From: an uncultured Marinococcus sp.
Lineage (GTDB): Bacteria; Bacillota; Bacilli; Bacillales; Marinococcaceae
Assembly: GCF_947493875.1 (NCBI RefSeq)
Contig: NZ_CANLSU010000001.1
Location: 248,001-312,000 of the forward strand
Length of the DNA stretch: 64,000 nucleotides
Direction of reading: 5' to 3'
Shown here: piece after piece, positions 45,597-54,808 of the stretch
Numbering within the stretch: the stretch's first letter is position 1
How the letters are laid out: every line of letters starts with the position of its first letter
Made by a program: the position numbers and the translations under genes
Notes under the pieces: generated by a model
Database searches by the model: none
The model's input: the letters and a program-made list of their open reading frames with translations, nothing else
Told to the model about the DNA's origin: nothing

Positions 45597-46862
45597 CTAC
45601 TCAGTTTCTGCAGAAGAAGAGGCCGGGGCGTCCTGTCCAATATATTGCTGGAATGTAACGGGATCCCGGAATTTACGCCCCTCCCATTTCCATTCGGCTT
45701 TGGCAGAAGAAGGGAAGGAATTATCCTTAAGAGTAACATAGGTGCTGATGTCTTCGGTGGCATCAATGTAAAATCCATCAAACGCACTTCCTTTAAAATC
45801 GTTGTTAATGACGCTTAAATGCCGGATGGAGGACTGGATGCGCAGCTGTGCGGAGTCCCGGCTGCCATGGGCATTTTGCCAGGTGTTCTTTGAAAAGGAC
45901 ACACGGCTGATAGGTCGTTCAGCAGGCCCCTGCACCAGTGCTGTACCAACCGACGTCTGGTTCCGCCATATGTTATTTTTGAACGAAAGATCCTCCGTTT
46001 CCGCAAAGGAAGTATTACGGATGAATGTGCCAATCGCCCCTCCACTGATAGTGTTATGGGAAAAAGCGATCGAATGGGCGCCGTCGACAGCGATGCCCGG
46101 GTCGGAGCTTGTACTCGAAGAATTAATGATATTGTTTTTTACGTTGCCGCCGGACGGGACGCGGCCGTTTACTTCTCCCGGAACTGCCTGAAGATCGAGA
46201 GACGTCCCGGAAGTCTTCTCAAAGCGGTTATGGGAGACCGTAAACGATGTTATATTGCCGATTAGTGAAAAGGCTGGGGCATACTTCCATCTTTCGACAG
46301 TGTTTCCGCTTATGACCGTGTCCTCATGAATGCTGTCTGCCTCTGAACTGGCTATATGGACTGCTGATCCGGGCTCTTCTTCCTTTTTTTGAGACGATAA
46401 AAAGCGGTTGTCAAGTATTTGAAGGGCCCGGGTTTCTCCGGAGGAAACGATCACAGAGGCTGTGTTTTCCTGATGGAAGGTGAATTTTTTTATCGTTATG
46501 TATTCGGTATCCTCTAAAGCGAAAAACGGCTTTTCGCCAGCAGTTTTTAAATGGACGTTTTCCTTTTCAAATGGGCGTATAGTGATGGGAAGCTGCTCTT
46601 CGCCCTGCTGGTTTACTTTTACATTTTCCCGGTAGGTGCCTTCCCGTAAATATATAGTATCTCCGGCTTCTGCGGTATCAAAGGCCTGCTGCACCGATTG
46701 ATACGGAGCATCGATGGTGCCATTTTGCTCATCACTTCCTGACGGGGAGACAAATATTCCCCCGTCACTCTCGCCGGAATCAGCAGAAAAAGGGAGCATG
46801 CCGCAGCCGCTTATAAATAATAAGAAAAAAAGCATCATAATAACAGAACAAAAACGTGGCAT
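45597..46862 (-). CDS. Beta-helix (pectate-lyase-like) lipoprotein
   Basis: 421 residues. The signal peptide ends in LFISGC, so C20 is lipid-modified and the protein is anchored outside the membrane. The mature part begins with IFVSPSGSDEQNGTIDAPY and QQAFDTAEAGDTIYLREGTY, the DUF1565-like opening of parallel right-handed beta-helices. Repeating Asn-rich rungs follow (ISGNTVERW, VSHNRFEKT, VKNNIINSS, SHNTISGG). It is probably a surface polysaccharide-binding or lyase-like protein; catalytic residues are not identifiable. ATG 46862 follows GGGAGGG; a longer frame lacks the lipobox position. Confidence 0.82.
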   Translation of the reverse strand: MPRFCSVIMMLFFLLFISGCGMLPFSADSGESDGGIFVSPSGSDEQNGTIDAPYQSVQQAFDTAEAGDTIYLREGTYRENVKVNQQGEEQLPITIRPFEKENVHLKTAGEKPFFALEDTEYITIKKFTFHQENTASVIVSSGETRALQILDNRFLSSQKKEEEPGSAVHIASSEADSIHEDTVISGNTVERWKYAPAFSLIGNITSFTVSHNRFEKTSGTSLDLQAVPGEVNGRVPSGGNVKNNIINSSSTSSDPGIAVDGAHSIAFSHNTISGGAIGTFIRNTSFAETEDLSFKNNIWRNQTSVGTALVQGPAERPISRVSFSKNTWQNAHGSRDSAQLRIQSSIRHLSVINNDFKGSAFDGFYIDATEDISTYVTLKDNSFPSSAKAEWKWEGRKFRDPVTFQQYIGQDAPASSSAETE

Positions 46863-46999
46863 CTGAATTCCCTCCCTGTGAACTGTTGAGACGTTACGCG
46901 TAGGTGAATAAGCAGAAACTATCGTAGCACAATTGTAATAATTGCAACAGTTATAAATTGGAAGAAGACGCAAGGGGCAGCTTGCGCCTTCAGTGTGTT

Positions 47000-47974
47000 T
47001 TACAGCGTTATCGCGGCTGAAGCAGAAGTTGAAGAATTCAGCGCCTGCAGGGCCACAGCCCGCTGCGTATCGACTACTGATGAAGAGAGGCTGGCGCCTT
47101 GTGCTGAAGCGTTATGAGCCACAGCAATCTGAATGGAGATATGAACTGCAAAATGCTGAAATCTCCGGAACTCACTCTGCTCAGCCAACAGGGAGTGAAT
47201 GCTCCGGGCGTCATCAATAACAGAAGAAAAAGAAGCTGTAAATCCGAGCACTCCCAGCAGCGAATAATAGAACGGGCGTACGTGCCACTGCTCGGACTCC
47301 CAGTGACGGAGAATTTCGTCAAAACGTTCAAAATATGCATTCTCGTTCATGCTCTCAAGATTCAGAGCAGCTAAAAAGGAAAGGTACTGGATCTGGGTGC
47401 CTTTTTTAAAGTCCCGCTGCAACAGCTGATGATGAGCGTTGTTCATATGCTCAATCATCTGCTCCTTATTTCCGGGAAACTGATATATATAAAGCGCGTG
47501 GAGAGGATAATAGTCTGTACTCGTTAAGTCCGGAAAGGATCCCTGAAGGAACTCATACCAGGCAGTAAATGCCAGCACAGCTGAAAAGTCGTCCCGGAAG
47601 AATGTGTAATAAGACAAAGCGGCAGCGTACGTAGAAGTGCCGCGCCCCCACGGGCCTTTAACCAGCTGGCTGTACACCTGCTTAAAACCACTCCAGCTGT
47701 CTTCGGGGTTCTCAGCCAGACAGTCAAGCATTCCGGCGATTGGAAAGCGCTGGTGGGACCGAAGCGGAGAAAACCAGCTGTTTTTCTTTTTAATCGTCTG
47801 TTGGAGATAATCGAACTGTTCAATATCAAATGACTTCTGGTGCAGAGAGTACATTGATGCCATCAGCATGAACATACGGGCGTCCGAATGATGCCACGGA
47901 TATTTTTTCTTTAATGCCTCATAGGTGTGCAAATACTGTTTTGTGATATCTGTAAGCTGATCCTGAGTTTCCAA
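47000..47974 (-). CDS. DUF4003 family protein
   Basis: 324 residues, soluble and all-helical by appearance, of a Bacillaceae family of unknown function. Recognisable segments are KKYPWHHSDARMFMLMASMY, the middle KGPWGRGTSTYAAALSYYTF and the Ala/Ser-rich tail. TTG 47974 was chosen because AAAGGAGGG lies just before it. It sits 56 bases after HemAT on the same strand and is probably co-transcribed. Confidence 0.75.
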   Translation of the reverse strand: METQDQLTDITKQYLHTYEALKKKYPWHHSDARMFMLMASMYSLHQKSFDIEQFDYLQQTIKKKNSWFSPLRSHQRFPIAGMLDCLAENPEDSWSGFKQVYSQLVKGPWGRGTSTYAAALSYYTFFRDDFSAVLAFTAWYEFLQGSFPDLTSTDYYPLHALYIYQFPGNKEQMIEHMNNAHHQLLQRDFKKGTQIQYLSFLAALNLESMNENAYFERFDEILRHWESEQWHVRPFYYSLLGVLGFTASFSSVIDDARSIHSLLAEQSEFRRFQHFAVHISIQIAVAHNASAQGASLSSSVVDTQRAVALQALNSSTSASAAITL

Positions 47975-48030
47975 TCTGGGCCCTCCTTTTCTCTGGCTAT
48001 ATTGCAAGTATAGCATGAGAAGCGGGAATA

Positions 48031-49326
48031 TTATTCCTGCGTTAAATCATGGAGGGAGGAAACAGAACTGCCTACCTGGGAAATAGCCTGCTCGACCTCG
48101 CGCAGCTCCCGGATAAGTGAATGTACTTCCGTTTCGGCGTCATTGCTCTGCTCTCGGCTTTTTGCCATTTCCTGCACTATACCGTCAAACATGCTGTTGA
48201 TTTCATGAACCCGTTTTGTGCCGTCACTGATCTGATTGTCCGCGTTTTCGATGTGGTTGCTCACAAGCTGGATTTGGTCATTAGTTTTTCGGACAAGCTC
48301 AGATACCGTATGCACTGATTTTTTTGTTTCACCGGAAAGCTTGCGGACTTCTGTGGCTACAACTGCGAACCCCCGGCCGTGTTCACCGGCACGTGCAGAT
48401 TCAATTGAAGCGTTCAGGGCCAAAAGATTCGTCTGTTCAGCAATCCCTGCGACGATGTTTGTGATATCATCTATTTTAGCTGCAATTGCTTTAAGTTCGC
48501 CTGTCTCGGTGCGCATAAAATCCATGAGCTCCTGAAGACTTTTCATATGCTTTCCGTGCTGTTCAAGCTCGTGCTTTCCCTCTTCGGAGCGGGAGGCAGC
48601 TTCTGAGCTGCTCTGAACGCTTTCCTTTGAAATGGCACCAACCCTGTTAGAGGTCGCAGTAAGCGAAGCCACAGAGGTATTTGTCTGGTTAAAAACCTTG
48701 AGGAGCGAGCGGGTGGTGAAAGAAATCTGTTCGTGCAGACGATCCTTCACAGCCTGCTGTTCTTTGTGGAGCGTAAGATGGGCCTCCTCATAGGCTTCAA
48801 GCACAAGCTGCTGCTCGAGATTAATAATTTTCGTAACTGCTCGAACCGCCGGCAGCATGTCAGCCCGGTTGATGAGATGCCGGTCAATAAAATACAGGAT
48901 GGACTGCTCCATGTCCTGAAACGAGGACATATACCATTTAGGAAGCAGGCCGATATGCAGATGAACCTGGGCAATTTTCAGCCGTTTTTGAATAAAGGCA
49001 TCCTCCATCGTCCCCTGAAACATTTCCTGAACATGGACACCGAGCGTACGGCTCAGCCGTTCGACCGAGCTGTGCTCTTCAATAATAGCGCGCAGGCTGG
49101 GTTCATTCTTAAGGTTGCGGTAAAAAGCATCAACAATGGCCTCGATGTTTTCAGCAATGACTGGCTGGAGTTCGGACAGTATGTAGAGGTCGTGGTCGGT
49201 CAGATGAATCAGCTGGAGCTGGCGGTGCAGGTCGCTCCCGGGGGAAAGCCTGATCCGGCTGCCGGAACGGGTGTCCCCTGGAAATTGTGAAGCAGGTGCA
49301 GATGATGATTTTGCTGAAAACAGCAT
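48031..49326 (-). CDS. hemAT: Globin-coupled methyl-accepting chemotaxis protein (aerotaxis sensor)
   Basis: Soluble oxygen sensor for aerotaxis, 431 residues, equal to Bacillus subtilis HemAT. The N-terminal globin domain (about 30-185) has the proximal haem histidine H122 in [11 protein letters not shown]. The C-terminal MCP signalling domain has the hairpin tip [19 protein letters not shown] and [20 protein letters not shown]. There are no transmembrane helices or HAMP. ATG 49326 has AGGAGGC at good distance and is preferred over the frame start at 49404. It signals through CheW/CheA, which are not in the window. Confidence 0.95.
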   Translation of the reverse strand: MLFSAKSSSAPASQFPGDTRSGSRIRLSPGSDLHRQLQLIHLTDHDLYILSELQPVIAENIEAIVDAFYRNLKNEPSLRAIIEEHSSVERLSRTLGVHVQEMFQGTMEDAFIQKRLKIAQVHLHIGLLPKWYMSSFQDMEQSILYFIDRHLINRADMLPAVRAVTKIINLEQQLVLEAYEEAHLTLHKEQQAVKDRLHEQISFTTRSLLKVFNQTNTSVASLTATSNRVGAISKESVQSSSEAASRSEEGKHELEQHGKHMKSLQELMDFMRTETGELKAIAAKIDDITNIVAGIAEQTNLLALNASIESARAGEHGRGFAVVATEVRKLSGETKKSVHTVSELVRKTNDQIQLVSNHIENADNQISDGTKRVHEINSMFDGIVQEMAKSREQSNDAETEVHSLIRELREVEQAISQVGSSVSSLHDLTQE

Positions 49327-49440
49327 ATTAATAGCCTCCTGATGCAATAATAGTTTGTGGAATTCAGTACTTCTTATATCGGCTGAAAAAATATTAGTAT
49401 TCATGAAGAACTAAAAATTTTAGGAAGCGGGGAATGGAAC

Positions 49441-49662
49441 ATGAGGAACAAAAAGATGTGGATAGCGGGGCTGCTGTCGCTTTTCATTCCAGGAGCAGGG
49501 CAGGTGTATGTTAAAAAATACCTCTGGGCTGTGTTGTTTTTTGTGCTGTATGTAAGTCTGCTCATTACGGTGTACGTTCCGTCTATTTTTGTGGCTGCAA
49601 TTGCTGTTGTCCATGCGGTGCAGATTGCAGGCAGGCAGGAGACAGAAAATACGGAGAAGTAG
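49441..49662 (+). CDS. Small TM2-like membrane protein
   Basis: 73 residues. The first helix LLSLFIPGAGQVYVKKYLWA carries the PGxGQxY motif of small TM2/DUF5683-like membrane proteins, and a second helix follows. It diverges from hemAT across 114 bases. Function unknown. Confidence 0.7.
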   Translation: MRNKKMWIAGLLSLFIPGAGQVYVKKYLWAVLFFVLYVSLLITVYVPSIFVAAIAVVHAVQIAGRQETENTEK

Positions 49663-49688
49663 AGGGGAGGATTGAAAAAATAATATGA

Positions 49689-49719
49689 AAAGCCCCGGAA
49701 TTTTTTATCCCGGGGCTTT
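49689..49719. terminator. Bidirectional terminator
   Basis: AAAGCCCCGG pairs with CCGGGGCTTT around ATTTTTTAT. Confidence 0.85.
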
Positions 49720-49727
49720 AATCTGTG

Positions 49728-50213
49728 CTATTTTGCTTCGAGCGCCTGAATGAACGTTTCATCCATATCGACAGCGATAAATTGAATTTCTCTTACATTG
49801 TGCAGCAGCTCCAGGTAGTAAATTGCGACGGTGTCGGGATCAAGACCGCCGGTGGCCGTCCCAAGTGCCGGAAGGGCGACCCGGTAGATATGATTCTCCT
49901 GGCAGTAGCGTATTAACGACTGCAGACAGGAATAAACCACGTCGTAATTCGATTTTTCCTCCGGGCCCTCCATTGTCACTAAATGAAGGATGGCTTCATA
50001 CGGAAGGCTGGCCGCCGTGGTCGTGTAAAGCTCTCCGCGCTTCGGTTCGTTCTTTTTGCAATAGGCTGCTGCTTCCTGTTCAATAGCTTCTCCCCCGGCT
50101 TTTTTGATGGCAGCAGCTACGCCGCCACCCATCGTCCCCTGCCCGTTGGCAGCATTGCAAATATAATCGACATTGGTGACAGTGGTAATATCTCCTTGTT
50201 TTGCACTAAGCAT
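49728..50213 (-). CDS. Macro-domain (ADP-ribose-binding) protein
   Basis: 161 residues, a single macro domain. The ADP-ribose contacts are recognisable as GDITTVTNVDYICNAANGQG, MGGGVAAAIKKAGG and the C-terminal loop ALPALGTATGGLDPD. Such proteins bind or hydrolyse ADP-ribose, O-acetyl-ADP-ribose or ADP-ribosylated residues. The GGG-containing loop suggests some hydrolase ability, not proven. AAAGGAAG precedes the ATG. It is a single gene with a terminator. Confidence 0.88.
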   Translation of the reverse strand: MLSAKQGDITTVTNVDYICNAANGQGTMGGGVAAAIKKAGGEAIEQEAAAYCKKNEPKRGELYTTTAASLPYEAILHLVTMEGPEEKSNYDVVYSCLQSLIRYCQENHIYRVALPALGTATGGLDPDTVAIYYLELLHNVREIQFIAVDMDETFIQALEAK

Positions 50214-50298
50214 ATCTTCTCTTCCTTTCCTTCTGCGCTATTATTCCGTCATCAGCATATCAGAATTTCCAGCCGGCAGGGAGGAGATTGCTCATAAT

Positions 50299-51651
50299 TT
50301 ATGCAAAAGAATTAGACATATACCTGGAAGCCCGGTGGAATAACTGCTTTGCTTCTTTGTTTGCATCGCTGAGCACGTCGTTTTTATTCATGGTCTGCAT
50401 ATTGCGGTCTTCCATGACAATCCGGCCATTCACGATGGTGGTTTCCACCTGATCTTTGGAGGCGGCGTACACAACACGGGAGTAAGGATCTGCGCCTTCA
50501 CTCGGATACGTATGAAAATCGAAAAGATTCAGGATGGACAAATCTGCTTTTTTGCCAATTTCAATGCTCCCAATTTCCTGGTCAAGGCCGACCGCTTTCG
50601 CGCCTTCGATGGTTGCCATGCGAAGAACCTGTCTGGCATTCATGGCTGTCGGGCCATAGGAGGGCTTATGAATGAGGGCAGCCATCCTCATTTCCTGAAA
50701 CATGTCGAGTGTGTTGTTGCACGGGGAGCCGTCGGCGCCGAGACTGACATTGTGATGGTGATCCAGCAGGTCCGGGATCTCTGCGAATCCGGAAGCAAGC
50801 TTCATATTGGAGCTTGGGCAATGGCTGATATGAGCGCCCTTTTGTTTAATAATCTGCTTTTCATGGTCATCGAGCCACACGCAGTGGGCGAGGATAAGGC
50901 GCGGGTGCACGAGGCCAAGATGGTCCAGGTACGTTACGTTTCGCATGCCTGTATCAGCTTCAACAATTTCTATTTCTCCCCGGCTCTCCGAAGCGTGGGT
51001 GTGCACGTACGCCCCGTAATGATTGGAGAGGCGGGAAACTTCGCGCAGCAGCGGTTCAGAGCAGGAGACAACAAACCGGGGGGAAAACGCGTAGCGTATT
51101 CTATCATTATCCCGGCCGTTCCATTTTTCATACAAATCGGCGCTTTCCTGGACGGACTGGTCCGTGGTTTCAAGCAGGGGGGCGGGCAGTTCATCCCCTT
51201 TATCCATCATAACTTTGCCGGATAAAGCCCGGATGCCGGAAGCTTCTATGGCTTCGAAGGCGGCGTTTGTATGGTGGACTGTTTCCATGTCGACGATCGT
51301 GGTTGTGCCGCTCCGGATTAACTCGCCGATGCCGAGCATTGCTGAGGCGTAGATAGAATCAGGAGTGTGGGCAGCTTCCATCGGCCATATGCGTTCCTTC
51401 AGCCAATCCATCAGCTCAAGATCATCCGCCTGACTGCGAAACAGCGCCTGGCACAGGTGAATATGGGTATGGATAAAACCGGGCAGCACGGTTCGTCCCT
51501 GCGCTTCAATCACTTTTTCACCCGCATGGGGAGTTAAAGAGGGACGGATTTCTTTAATGTATTCATTCTCAATTCGTATGTCACCATACACAATGTCATT
51601 GTTTTCGTTCATCGTCATGATTTCTGCCTGCCGTATTAAAATTGATGTCAT
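50299..51651 (-). CDS. Amidohydrolase, purine/SAH-type deaminase, under riboswitch control
   Basis: 450 residues, of the metal-dependent deaminase group that includes 5'-deoxyadenosine/SAH, guanine and 8-oxoguanine deaminases. Zinc ligands are the two histidines in LPGFIHTHIHL, a histidine in YVHTHASE, another in LILAHCVW, and the aspartate in LGADGSPCNN. SGTTTIVDMETVHH is typical of the Bacillaceae branch. ATG 51651 has AAAGGAG upstream. Its leader carries a guanine-type purine riboswitch overlapping a terminator, so the substrate is more likely guanine or an oxidised guanine than an adenosine derivative; this is inference from regulation. Confidence 0.88.
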   Translation of the reverse strand: MTSILIRQAEIMTMNENNDIVYGDIRIENEYIKEIRPSLTPHAGEKVIEAQGRTVLPGFIHTHIHLCQALFRSQADDLELMDWLKERIWPMEAAHTPDSIYASAMLGIGELIRSGTTTIVDMETVHHTNAAFEAIEASGIRALSGKVMMDKGDELPAPLLETTDQSVQESADLYEKWNGRDNDRIRYAFSPRFVVSCSEPLLREVSRLSNHYGAYVHTHASESRGEIEIVEADTGMRNVTYLDHLGLVHPRLILAHCVWLDDHEKQIIKQKGAHISHCPSSNMKLASGFAEIPDLLDHHHNVSLGADGSPCNNTLDMFQEMRMAALIHKPSYGPTAMNARQVLRMATIEGAKAVGLDQEIGSIEIGKKADLSILNLFDFHTYPSEGADPYSRVVYAASKDQVETTIVNGRIVMEDRNMQTMNKNDVLSDANKEAKQLFHRASRYMSNSFA

Positions 51652-51673
51652 TGTAAACACTCCTTTGTATGCA

Positions 51674-51711
51674 TAAAAAAACGAAGAACGCCCGCAAAAG
51701 GCGTTCTTCGT
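51674..51711 (-). terminator. Riboswitch-controlled terminator
   Basis: On the minus strand ACGAAGAACGCC pairs with GGCGTTCTTCGT, followed by TTTTTTAT. Six bases of its first arm (51706-51711) also belong to the aptamer's P1 helix, so the two structures exclude each other. Confidence 0.9.
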
Positions 51712-51770
51712 AGTTGGAAATTACGGTTCCCAGTAGAAACGTTCAACCCAATTGTTGAATATATACGAAG
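51706..51770 (-). promoter_or_regulatory. Purine (guanine-type) riboswitch aptamer
   Basis: Minus-strand three-way junction. P1 is CTTCGTA/TACGAAG, P2 is TTCAAC/GTTGAA, P3 is TGGGAA/TTTCCA. The junction strand GTTTCTAC is intact and the P3-P1 joint is A-C before TACG, giving the cytosine at the specificity position (C74 in xpt numbering) that pairs with guanine. Loop 2 ends in GG and loop 3 begins with CC for the kissing contact. Loop 2, and probably loop 3, are one base shorter than usual, and the P1-P2 joint reads TATA rather than TAAT. Ligand binding should stabilise P1 and block the terminator. Confidence 0.88.
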
Positions 51771-51789
51771 GGTAAGTGGTAATACCTGC

Positions 51790-51818
51790 ATCGTACCGGG
51801 GAATCTGAAAAACTTCAA
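51790..51818 (-). promoter_or_regulatory. Candidate promoter of the riboswitch transcript
   Basis: TTGAAG, a 17-base spacer and TACGAT on the minus strand, ending about 20 bases before the aptamer. The rest of 51819-52001 holds no gene. Confidence 0.5.
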
Positions 51819-52001
51819 TGGAATTGGGAGATAATGTGACAAAAAATTTACTGGACGGTATACGCTTGTCCTTCTAGTTTTTATTCCTGTTTATTCTAAA
51901 AGGAAACAGAATAATTTTCAGAAAATGTACATCACAAAGAGTGAAGAACTGAAGCAATGGGTATAGGAAAGTAACAATACTATTCCAGAGGAGAGCAAAT
52001 T

Positions 52002-52892
52002 ATGGAGAAAACAGCCATTATTACCGGAGCAAATACCGGAATGGGATTCGAAACAGCGAAACAGCTTGCCGTGAAAGGATTCAATATCATTATGGCCGTC
52101 CGGGACGAAAAGCGCGGGGGAGAAGCCATGAGGAGAATAAAGGCCAGTACCGGAGCTTCACGTGTTCGGGTGATGCGCTGCGATCTTTCCTCTCTTCAGG
52201 ATATACATACCTTTGTGCGTCAGCTCGAACAGATCGTTCCCTGCGTGGACGTGCTGGTCAACAATGCCGGCGTTGTATCACTGAAAAGAGAGCTTACCGA
52301 AGACGGTTTTGAAAGTATGATCGGTGTGAATCATCTGGGGCACTTTGCCCTGACGCTACAGCTTCTTCCTCTTCTTGAATGTTCTGCAGAAGAGGCACGT
52401 ATCGTGAACGTTTCGTCAGGAGCCCACAAATATGGCAGTATTCATTTTCCGGACCCGCATTTAACCAGGGGATATGGCACGTGGAAAGGGTACGCCCAGT
52501 CAAAGCTGGCGAACGTTTTATTTACATATGCCCTTGCTTCCCGTCTCGAAGGGACAAATATTCGTGTTAATGCCCTGCATCCCGGCGGGGTAAGTACTAT
52601 GCTTGGAGTGGACCGGTCTACAGGGTTCGGGCGCCGTATCCACCAGGCTATCCGCCCAATGCTGCGCACAGCTGCGGAAGGGGCGGAAACATCGGTGTAC
52701 CTTGCCGCTTCCCCTGAAGTAAACGGTGTACATGGCAGGTACTTTATTGATTCTTTTGAAGAAAACACCGCCCCACATGCTTACGATAAGGAGCTCCAGG
52801 AAAAGGTATGGGAATGGAGCATGAACCAGACGAATGTTGAACGACTCCTGGAGACAGAGTGGATCGATAGGTTAAAACACGAAAATCAATAA
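52002..52892 (+). CDS. SDR oxidoreductase, retinol-dehydrogenase-like
   Basis: 296 residues. TGANTGMGFETAKQLA binds the nucleotide, VLVNNAGVVSLKRELTEDGF and the catalytic serine in NVSSGAHKY follow, and the Tyr/Lys pair is in YAQSKLAN. NHLGHFALTLQLLPLL is characteristic of the RDH/WWOX-like branch of SDRs. GAGGAGAGC precedes the ATG. The natural substrate is unknown, probably lipophilic. Confidence 0.85.
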   Translation: MEKTAIITGANTGMGFETAKQLAVKGFNIIMAVRDEKRGGEAMRRIKASTGASRVRVMRCDLSSLQDIHTFVRQLEQIVPCVDVLVNNAGVVSLKRELTEDGFESMIGVNHLGHFALTLQLLPLLECSAEEARIVNVSSGAHKYGSIHFPDPHLTRGYGTWKGYAQSKLANVLFTYALASRLEGTNIRVNALHPGGVSTMLGVDRSTGFGRRIHQAIRPMLRTAAEGAETSVYLAASPEVNGVHGRYFIDSFEENTAPHAYDKELQEKVWEWSMNQTNVERLLETEWIDRLKHENQ

Positions 52893-52965
52893 GACAGCTT
52901 TATTTTTTTGATTATGTATTTTAAAATATATTAAATACAGGAAATGATAGAAAGGATTATTGGCG

Positions 52966-53793
52966 TTGAGTAAACAACTGTACAATTTCATGTTAAACCA
53001 TGCTGAAGAGATCGTGACTACATGGATAGAAGATATTGAAGCGCAGTCAGAAGCCATTTACCCAGACGATCCTGAACGCAGGGAGGCCTTTCGTGGACGG
53101 TTAAAGGGATTTATTGAGGAAACGGCTAAAGCAGTAATAGGGGAAGAACCGTCACTTACTGACTGGGCACAGCTCACAGCGATGGACGGGCTTGAAAATC
53201 AGGGCCCGAGATTTTACTCAGTAGAGTTTTTCAGAGTCGGACGTGTTGATCTCTGGCATCGTCTGTCCACCTATTTCAAAGAACGTGAGGACGAGATTTC
53301 CCCGCTGCAGGTGGCCGAGTGGGCAGAGAGAATTCAGTCGGTATTTGAAAAGGGACTGGAGCTTGTGAACCAGTACTACTATCAGATGAATGAAGCCCAG
53401 CTGGAGGCACAGCAGCAGATGATGGTGGAGCTGAGCGTGCCGATCATTAAATTGATCGGGGATATTGGCGTCCTCCCACTTGTCGGAGACATTGATACGC
53501 ACCGGGCAAAAATGATTGAAGATGTGACTCTTACAGAGGTGGCAAAGCTTGAGCTCGATGTACTTATTATTGACATGTCCGGGGTGCCGATTATCGATAC
53601 AATGGTGGCCCAGCAGTTGTTCAACCTGCATCACGGTCTGAGTTTAATCGGAACGGAAATCATCATTACCGGAATTCGTCCGGAAATCGCAGAAACGGCC
53701 GTTCGGCTCGGTATTGATTTCAGTAAAGTAAAAACCTTTGCTCATCTGCAGCAGGCCCTGGAACAGAAAATGAACATTCAGATCAAGGAATAA
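52966..53793 (+). CDS. RsbR-family stressosome protein (STAS domain)
   Basis: 275 residues. A helical N-terminal sensor domain (about 1-140) is followed by a STAS domain. The two phosphorylatable threonines of RsbR proteins are conserved: T178 in GDIDTHRA and T212 in IIDTMVA. It would join the cytoplasmic stressosome that releases RsbT under stress. TTG 52966 is better spaced from AAAGGA than the TTG at 52960. No rsbS/rsbT is adjacent, so it is an orphan paralogue. Confidence 0.87.
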   Translation: MSKQLYNFMLNHAEEIVTTWIEDIEAQSEAIYPDDPERREAFRGRLKGFIEETAKAVIGEEPSLTDWAQLTAMDGLENQGPRFYSVEFFRVGRVDLWHRLSTYFKEREDEISPLQVAEWAERIQSVFEKGLELVNQYYYQMNEAQLEAQQQMMVELSVPIIKLIGDIGVLPLVGDIDTHRAKMIEDVTLTEVAKLELDVLIIDMSGVPIIDTMVAQQLFNLHHGLSLIGTEIIITGIRPEIAETAVRLGIDFSKVKTFAHLQQALEQKMNIQIKE

Positions 53794-53810
53794 CAAGTCT
53801 ACACACATAG

Positions 53811-53848
53811 AAAAAGCCCTTTGCAGATTTATTGCAAAGGGCTTTTTT
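53811..53848. terminator. Bidirectional terminator
   Basis: AAAAAGCCCTTTGCA pairs with TGCAAAGGGCTTTTT. Confidence 0.92.
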
Positions 53849-53868
53849 GCTTAAACATGCCGGGACTC

Positions 53869-54234
53869 TTAGTACTCGCTGTAGTTCGAGAGCGCGTAGG
53901 AAGAATCGTTTGATGAACCGACATTTGTTTTATTATTCAATTCGGCAGTGAGCTCCAGGAACCACTGTTTGTCATTAGTGACAAGCGCAAGATCAATCAG
54001 ATCATACAGTTCATCCTCTGAAACGGGCTGCACGGTATTCAGCTTGCTTACTTTGTGCAGCAGCAGTTCAGCTGATTTTTCCATAATATCCTGATTATCT
54101 GAAGAAATAACTTTAACTTTAATTGTTTGATAAGATTCTTCAATTGCTTCTACATAGCCTACAACCAATTCACCATAAATGGTGGTTCCTCGAACCCAAT
54201 CTCCTACCGAAATAATATCGTTTGTTGGTAACAT
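53869..54234 (-). CDS. IDEAL-domain protein
   Basis: 121 residues. The N-terminal half (SVGDWVRGTTIYGELVVGYV) looks like a small beta-barrel, and the C-terminal LIDLALVTNDKQWFLELTAE is the IDEAL motif found in several Bacillus proteins, including ComK-region and competence-linked ones. The tail is Ser/Asn-rich. AGGAGG precedes the ATG. Role unknown; probably protein-protein contact. Confidence 0.75.
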   Translation of the reverse strand: MLPTNDIISVGDWVRGTTIYGELVVGYVEAIEESYQTIKVKVISSDNQDIMEKSAELLLHKVSKLNTVQPVSEDELYDLIDLALVTNDKQWFLELTAELNNKTNVGSSNDSSYALSNYSEY

Positions 54235-54336
54235 TCGCGTAACCTCCTAAGGATTACCTATTAATTAATAGTGGTGTAATCTGAATTATCTATAACTATA
54301 CATTTCCCTGTTTTTGAATGCAAAAACATTGCTCAG

Positions 54337-54747
54337 TTAATTTGTGATACATTTTTTCAGCATGTCAGCAATAGTGAACTGGTCCAGATGTTCTCCAAAG
54401 ACGTTTTCCCCCTCTGAGAAAACTCCGCCTAACACCTGCTTCATGTTAGCCCCGACGGTACAGTCAGGATTTTCATCAGGGCATCGGGGCTGCAGAGTCC
54501 CTTTTGACGTAATCTGGTAGACGTCCCACAAGGTGACAGCCTCCGGCGGCCGTGAAAGAATAAAGCCACCACCTGCGCCTTCCTTGGAATGAATCAACTC
54601 ATGCTGCTTTAACAGGCTTAACACTTTTCGTATCCGTACCGGGTGCACAGAGGCACTTTCAGCAATGAAAGTACTTGAAGCGGCCTTCTCCGGTTGGAGG
54701 GCAAGAAGGGTTAAGCTGTGTACAGCTAAAGAAAAATGACTGTTCAT
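54337..54747 (-). CDS. Rrf2-family transcriptional regulator (YwnA-like)
   Basis: 136 residues. The N-terminal winged helix has FIAESASVHPVRIRKVLSLL, and GAGGGFILSRPPEAVTL is the wing. C89, C96 and C133 are possible redox or Fe-S/thiol sensors, but spacing differs from the IscR trio. CGGAGAG precedes the ATG. A palindrome overlapping a consensus promoter lies upstream (54786-54820), implying autorepression. Confidence 0.88.
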   Translation of the reverse strand: MNSHFSLAVHSLTLLALQPEKAASSTFIAESASVHPVRIRKVLSLLKQHELIHSKEGAGGGFILSRPPEAVTLWDVYQITSKGTLQPRCPDENPDCTVGANMKQVLGGVFSEGENVFGEHLDQFTIADMLKKCITN

Positions 54748-54785
54748 ACATATCTCTCCGGATGAAAAGGATTATTAATGTTTAT

Positions 54786-54808
54786 ACTGTAATTATAAAT
54801 ATTACAGT
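54786..54808. promoter_or_regulatory. Operator palindrome for the Rrf2 regulator
   Basis: ACTGTAAT and ATTACAGT, 8-base arms with a 7-base centre. It covers the -10 of the promoter at 54792-54820. Confidence 0.75.
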
